Below, in pieces: positions 58,301 through 64,000 of a stretch of DNA of 64,000 nucleotides. The DNA is from Rhyacophila brunnea (Eukaryota; Arthropoda; Insecta; Trichoptera; Rhyacophilidae), in the NCBI GenBank assembly GCA_022495005.1, contig JAGYXB010000269.1, forward strand, positions 434,001 to 498,000, given 5' to 3'. The notes beneath the pieces were generated by a model. The model ran no database searches, was not told the origin of the DNA, and was given only the letters and a program-made list of their open reading frames with translations. The position numbers and the translations under genes are program-made. The first letter of the stretch is position 1. Every line of letters starts with the position of its first letter.

Positions 58301-61300
58301 AGAAGCTTTAAGTATTTGATGATGTATGTATGCAAATTGCTAAATAATTTTAGCATAAACAAGGTGAAAATATAATTATTTGTGACTAACTAAATAAACC
58401 ATTTAACCTTGGTCGACATTAACTACTAACGACTAACTATAATATACCTGCCTACTAAGCAGTAAAAAATCGATATACTTTTTGCACTGATTTAAAACGT
58501 TGAGTGGGATATATTTTCCGACAGTTTTTATGTTTGTTGATACAGACAATGTATTTAATGACCCATATACGTCCATTGTTAGAACCAATATCTGGGAGAA
58601 GTCTCAGACCACTGAAGGCATTAGGCAGGCTCCATTTATCAATGAAAATTAAGCGGTTATTTAAAAAAGATTCGGCAAGGTTCCTTTGCGCCAGGTTAAC
58701 GACTTGTAAACGCCATTAAAAAATAAATAAATAATATCTACACCCCAAAAAAAGGCAATTTACTTTTGACAGATTCAACCTATTCCCTAAAAATTTTATC
58801 ATCATTTAATGATTTCGACTGTGACTGATTTTTATGTGTTAAATGTTCTTTTTTTTGTTTTGTATTCGGCTGACTATTGCAATAATAATTTATTATTTAA
58901 TTTTTGTTACCTAAACCCTACCGTAATAAAAATGAATCATTTAGGTACAAACGTAGTATTAAAATGCAACGTTTTACGCTTCGCTCACCTGCCCAAACCG
59001 AAGATTGCTGAAAACTCACATATTTGCGAAAATTATTGGACTACACGTTGCTACTTTAATTAGTAGATATAAGTAAAATACATATTACCCAATTAATGTT
59101 CTCATAAAATATTTTATTCTATAATTTTTTTTCTACAATTCCTCTAATCCATTCTTCACAAATCATCACACTATTATATCAAACTCCCTTAGGGCGTGAC
59201 GTCGTATATGGACGACCCATAATATGCAACATAGTTATTATTTATGTTACGATATACTTAATGTAGTTTGATAAATTTAGTTAGACTTTCATACATCTAG
59301 ATTCGGTATTATATAGGTAGTTTGGTTGACATAGGGATAAATAAACTACCTACGTTTACGTCAGACTAGGTAGGTAGGTACGTACTAATTTTGCACGACG
59401 CGTTCATCAAACACAGGTAGGGAAAGCTCGAAGCCAAAATTAGCTAAAGCTCAAATCACAGGTAGCGGGTAGTTAAGTCAAGGGGACAGGGACAGGAAAT
59501 TACTGTCTGGACAACCGTTGCCCAAGGGTCATTATATAATGAGAAGACCTTTGTCGGGAGTCTGCGTAGTGATGTTCACAAAAATAAATATCAAACGGTT
59601 CGCAAGAGTCGGTTGTTTGAAATATTTTTTATTTTGTTCATTACCGGTTAAAGTTTAACTGTAGTTTTCCACTAAAATTCAAAATATTGATACAAATTAA
59701 CGTAATAAATGCCTAACTCCTTCACCAAAAACCCTGTAATTGACAGCATTTAGGAGATACATATTATGTGTAACTTTGAAACGTGGCAATCGGAGATAAT
59801 GTGTCGCTACATTTCAAAATCATCCAAGTCCACCTTTAGGTATTTTTGACTTTTTTGTGAATTGCTGAAGAACTACTGCTTTCTAACATTTCTGCATCAT
59901 CAAAATGTGGAATTTATTAATTTGAAATATTCTATACTCAAAATAATATAAACTTTCACCCTTGTGACTGTGTATTTAAGAAAACAAAAAGCTGTTTTTC
60001 TCCTATTCATCTATTATGGACTTGGCTGATTTTGAAATCTAGCGACCTATATATCTGTGTCTGGGGAAAAAATCTACAAATTTTAGCATAACGGAGAATA
60101 ATCTACGGTTACTTGTACCCCAGCGTGGCTTGAAGAGAAAGATAACGGTTTATTAAATAATAAACTAGCCGTTGAACCGCAGCCTAGGTGCATCCCAAAA
60201 CCTAGATAAGCTACCTTTTGCGTCAAAGTGCGCGTAGGTACCCACCAATATTTTAATAATACTTCTTAACCCAAACGTAAAGTCCTTAAAAGTCAGTACA
60301 TACAACAAATAAGTAATGTTTCATCCCTAACAATAAAGAGGCCGACATCTTGACAATTAATAGATACTCTTTCATCCATGTCTTTGTTACACGCATTAAT
60401 ATCCATATCATTGGTAAATATCGTGTTGAAAGAAAAATATTTAATTGTCCAAAATCTGTCGTTTTATTTAAACTAAAAATAAGCCCCGACACCTTCATAA
60501 CAGTAACAGAAAGAATGTTAGGTAATGGCTTTTGCTACTTCATTATTTATTAAATAACGCTTTGTGTTACAGTTTGCACTGGATTGATATAGTCACGGTC
60601 TTATCAACCACTTTGGAAGAACCGGAGCGAGTCCTTAAAAGCTTAAAAGGACACCACTAATACTGCGCCACCCCTGAACGGTGGCGCCCCCGAAAATCCC
60701 GGATCTCGTAGAAGGAGGGTCCCAAAATATAATTTGATTTTATCATTATTTTATTATTTATTAATAGGAAGTTTGCTGTGATTTCTGAAAACTACTTTTT
60801 TTAGATAATATCTTATAAATTGCTTCTTAAGAATAGTTTTGGGTGATTATTGTCACTTTTTAATAGTGAATAGGTGTAAAAAATAGGATAACGATGTATC
60901 TACCTGAAAAAATGTATCAACCTAATTCTAATACGAAGATTTGGTCTTTAGTTATAATTTTATTGATACTCGCTTTTAAAGAAAAGAAAATAATTAAATT
61001 TTACATAAAATTTAAGGAGAATTGGTGTAATTTATATCTCTATAAACTTTTATATACTATATTTATAAAAAAATGCATTGTTTTTAAAATAATGGTTTTG
61101 TGAAAATTCTACATCCATTAAAGATAGAAATGGTTAATACTTCTTACATCAAGAAAAACAATATTTTAATTTGGTTCTGAGCTATATGCACTAGTCGCCA
61201 CTGATATATTGTCATATTAAGTAGCAGTGATAATATTAATTATTTAAAAAAAGAGTTATTCTCACAGTATGTACTATTTTCAATACACTACAAACAATCC

Positions 61301-61754
61301 TTGAAGAGTACTGTAATGTCAAGCGTCTCTTGAATAGTACTTTCAGTTTCCGGTCACTTGGCGTGGGCGGGTCAATCAGATTGCTTCCGGAAGTTCTTTC
61401 AGCCGCCCACCGCTCGCCTATACTGTCGTATGTCCGCCCTGCGAGACTATGACATATAACCAACAAGTTTTGCGACTTTTAGCACGACAAAAGTTTGCAT
61501 TTTCTAAGAATTTTAGCCAATGTTTTGGGACTTAGTAATTAATTGGCTAAAGTATAAGTAAATACTAAATATTATCCTTACATACTATTATTAGCATATA
61601 CCTAGTAGATATTTATTGATTATGTAGGTACTTATACATATTTATGAATTATTGAATATACCTATATATTATTGTTTGTTCATTGACTTTGACCACAGCA
61701 TGTGGCATACGGAGAGATGGTTACATGTAAATAATTGCAATGTATTACATATAA
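58301..61754. other. presumed Sp8/9 upstream intron or 5' region, no exon found
   Basis: No upstream exon could be identified on the minus strand. A GC-richer block at 61330-61445 contains GGGCGG/CCGCCC words next to ATTGA and could be regulatory. That is inference only. Confidence 0.4.
60665..60687. repeat. GC-rich 8-bp hairpin
   Basis: GCGCCACC and GGTGGCGC pair exactly around a 7-base loop, within a short GC-richer patch (60610-60720) otherwise unexplained. Confidence 0.6.
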
Positions 61755-62060
61755 AAATGGAAAACTTATCGGAAAGAGATGACCGTATAGGTACTATACG
61801 GTCTCCAATTTTATTAGATTCAATATGAACATTAATTAAAAAATGAAAACCTAACCTAACCTAACAAATAATCCAGTATATTTGCTATTTTCAAAATTTG
61901 ATTGTTGCTTCGTGTTTTATTTAGACATGAATTTTATCCCAGTACCATACGACCCAAATAGATTCTTTAATATACGGCAATATATTTTCGATACCACATT
62001 TCACTGTGAAGTGTGATACGGCTAACTGCATACGTATAAGTTTCCGGACACGCGGAGAGA
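61755..62060. mobile_element. TTAGG-core composite, copy E
   Basis: In the same orientation as copy C: TTATCGGAAAGAGATGACCG, CTATACGGTCTCCAATTTTA, CCTAA units (61851-61865), AAATAATCCAGTATATTTGC, GTGTTTTATTTAGACATGAA, then ACGACCCAAATAGATTCTTT and TTTCACTGTGAAGTGTGATA. Confidence 0.7.
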
Positions 62061-62328
62061 TATCAACTTATCGTAGTAGATTTTTGGGTTCCTACCGTGT
62101 GTCCTTCCAGTCCACAAAAAATAAAAAAAAATGAGATATGATATAGATCAGATGCGAGAAGGTTTTCTCTACATTATGCTGAAAATATCCAAGCCGCAAA
62201 AAAATATTCTTGAAATAAAATTCTTTTTACAATTTGACATTTTACATACATTTTTTAAAGATTGCTATATAAAAAATGGACAAGGTGAATTTTGGAAATA
62301 GGCGATTCATACTGGAAATATATAATTA

Positions 62329-62889
62329 CTAGCAGTATCACCCGGTGCTGCCCGGGAGTGTAATGGTTTAGCATTTGAAAATAAAAATTCTAAATTTAAT
62401 ACCTACGTAGAGTGCAAAGGGTTGAATTTAAAAAAGTAAAAAAATATAATATTAGAGATTTTTATTTTTAACAAAATATGTAAGTGTAGTATATTTTTGT
62501 ACATTTATTGCATTTAAATATCTGAAATAGTAGTACATATTCAATTTATTATTTTAAGGCTGAAATAAACGCCAATATTTTTTTTAATGTACACATTTTT
62601 GCAACATTTTCAATAAAAAATGGGGGGTGCAAGTTGCAGCATTAACTTCCGCGTTTCAAAGCCCTGTACACGGCGGCCTTTTCCACAAAAACCGTAAAAC
62701 TGTCACAACTGGTGCAACGGGTTAAATCTGACATTCGAAACTCCTACCGCGCACTCCGGCTTATTGGCCTCCGTCTACTGTCCAAATTTTGTCGAAACCC
62801 GACTGCGCGTGTGACTTTGTATAAAGAAAAACCGATGGACGGTACATACATACAAACATCCAAATATATTCTTAAAATTATAGTATAGA
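62329..62889 (-). mobile_element. short non-autonomous Helitron
   Basis: On the minus strand it begins TCTATACTATAATTTTAAGA and ends CCGGGTGATACTGCTAG with flanking A and T. A 5-bp hairpin CCCGG-GCAGCA-CCGGG sits 12 bases before the end, the classic Helitron 3' signal. The 561-base interior has no helicase or other recognisable coding sequence. It shares the CCGGGT plus CTAG terminal style with the larger Helitron at 37766-40478. Confidence 0.75.
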
Positions 62890-62930
62890 TTGAATTTTTA
62901 TAATAGTGTATAAGTAATATTATGTAAAAT

Positions 62931-62948
62931 AGAGAGAGAGAGAGAGAG
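62931..62948. repeat. AG dinucleotide microsatellite
   Basis: About nine AG units, 42 bases beyond the short Helitron. Confidence 0.95.
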
Positions 62949-63486
62949 CATTTGAAGTTGACGAGTAAATGATAATTGATATTGTCTACTTTTTAGACGA
63001 AACACACGTAAAATAAATTCAATTCAAATGTTATATTTGTTATTTTTTTCAATGCATGTATCTAGTCAATTCCTATCACAGTATATTATTATTCATGTAT
63101 GATGTAGTAGGTATCTATTTTACTTATAGATAGATAGTAGATGTATGTACCTCTATCGGAAAATGACTAATCGATTTGTTCTTTGTATGAAAACAAAGGG
63201 CGCCGCCTTTACGAAATCAAATACAGAAGTCACCCGTACATTAATATAATAACGGATGACTGGCGAAAGAGCGGGGGCGAACAGCGGCCGACCGGGAGTG
63301 GACCAATTAATCCCCTGTCGATACAACAGGTAGCCGATCGCAGATAGCCGACACAGATGCTGTATTCAGATTGTATTAATAACCCCGTTGACAAGGTGAC
63401 AAAACGCACGACGCGAGATAAAATCTTTGCAAGTTACTAAAATCAATCAAGATCAAGTAGAAATTTATTTTTAATATTAAAAAAAG

Positions 63487-63629
63487 GGTACTAGTCAGTT
63501 ATCCTGGATACAGCGTTTGGGTTAGTTTAGGTTAAGTTAAGTTAGGTTAGGTTATCCTAACAAATAATCCAGCATATTGGCTATTTTCAAAATGTGTTGC
63601 TGCTGTATCCAGGATAACCGACTAGTACC
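63487..63629. mobile_element. TTAGG-core foldback element, copy F
   Basis: It starts GGTACTAGTCAGTTATCCTG and ends with ATAACCGACTAGTACC, inverted arms of about 27 bases. TTAGG-like units occupy 63518-63553, then AAATAATCCAGCATATTGGC. AAAAAAG flanks both ends (63480-63486 and 63630-63636), a possible 7-bp target duplication in simple sequence. It is the smallest and cleanest copy. Confidence 0.75.
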
Positions 63630-64000
63630 AAAAAAGATATTATGTCATAGTGTAGGTATGTATTAATCCTCGATAATACTTCAACCCTTCACAGTTATGC
63701 TGTACATATTACTCTTAGATTAGAAAATATTATTAATCATTAGCAACAAACGATTTTTTTCTCAATCACATTGAAAATGTAAAATCGCACCCACCGCGGT
63801 GCAAAATCTGGTATAGGTAAATCGTTTTACAGAGGCACCATGGGTACGGCAAATGCAGCTTGCAGTTGTAGTGGTATTGTTTGCTAGCATTGAAACAGGC
63901 ATTGTCACAAGCAATTCAATACACACGCGAATTGCTTATGGTGCCACTGTAGAATGATTTACCTATACTTTCGAATCGTGATAGGTCAGCCACAAGTTGT

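Noticed and set aside
1..64000. CRISPR arrays, bacterial operons or viral insertions
   Set aside because: No regularly spaced direct repeats, no dense coding and no viral protein motifs were seen.

Overview
The window reads as an AT-rich insect nuclear genome, most likely a hemipteran and plausibly an aphid. Three things point that way: the base composition with endless short AT and TAGGTACCTA-type words, repeated blocks of the insect telomere unit TTAGG at interstitial sites, and one clear arthropod developmental gene surrounded by decayed insect-type transposons. Nothing looks bacterial: there are no operons, no dense coding and no CRISPR array. This identification is inference, because there is no marker gene for species.

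The only well-supported host gene is on the minus strand at 55775-57031. It is the large coding exon of an Sp-family zinc-finger transcription factor of the Sp6-9 (Sp8/9) class, with SP box, tryptophan motif, Btd box and three C2H2 fingers. It begins at a clean splice acceptor. Any upstream exon on the minus strand would lie at higher coordinates or beyond the window, and I did not find it. A weak two-exon open frame at 53512-53989 (minus) may be a relic or a small gene; I recognise no family.

Almost everything else supportable is mobile DNA. Autonomous-type relics are a mariner with intact ends and a broken DD34D transposase (10364-11666), a Helitron with a decayed PIF1-like helicase and a tRNA-derived SINE inside it (37766-40478), several 5'-truncated LINE fragments, and a hAT remnant (3679-4285). 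Non-autonomous elements include a short Helitron (62329-62889), several hAT-like elements with 8-bp target duplications, several long-inverted-repeat elements, four copies of an about 450-bp AT-rich repeat, and three copies of a tRNA-derived SINE.

The most distinctive pattern is a foldback repeat family present six times. Its core is a short TTAGG/CCTAA tract joined to a conserved AAATAATCCAGTATATCGGC-type module. In at least three copies it is nested inside a longer composite carrying TTCACCGTGA-centred arms, and those arms also occur alone elsewhere.

The remaining stretches hold no recognisable gene. Most listed small open frames are chance or lie inside repeats. I found no evidence of a previously undescribed multi-gene system; the TTAGG-core foldback family is the best candidate for something under-described.
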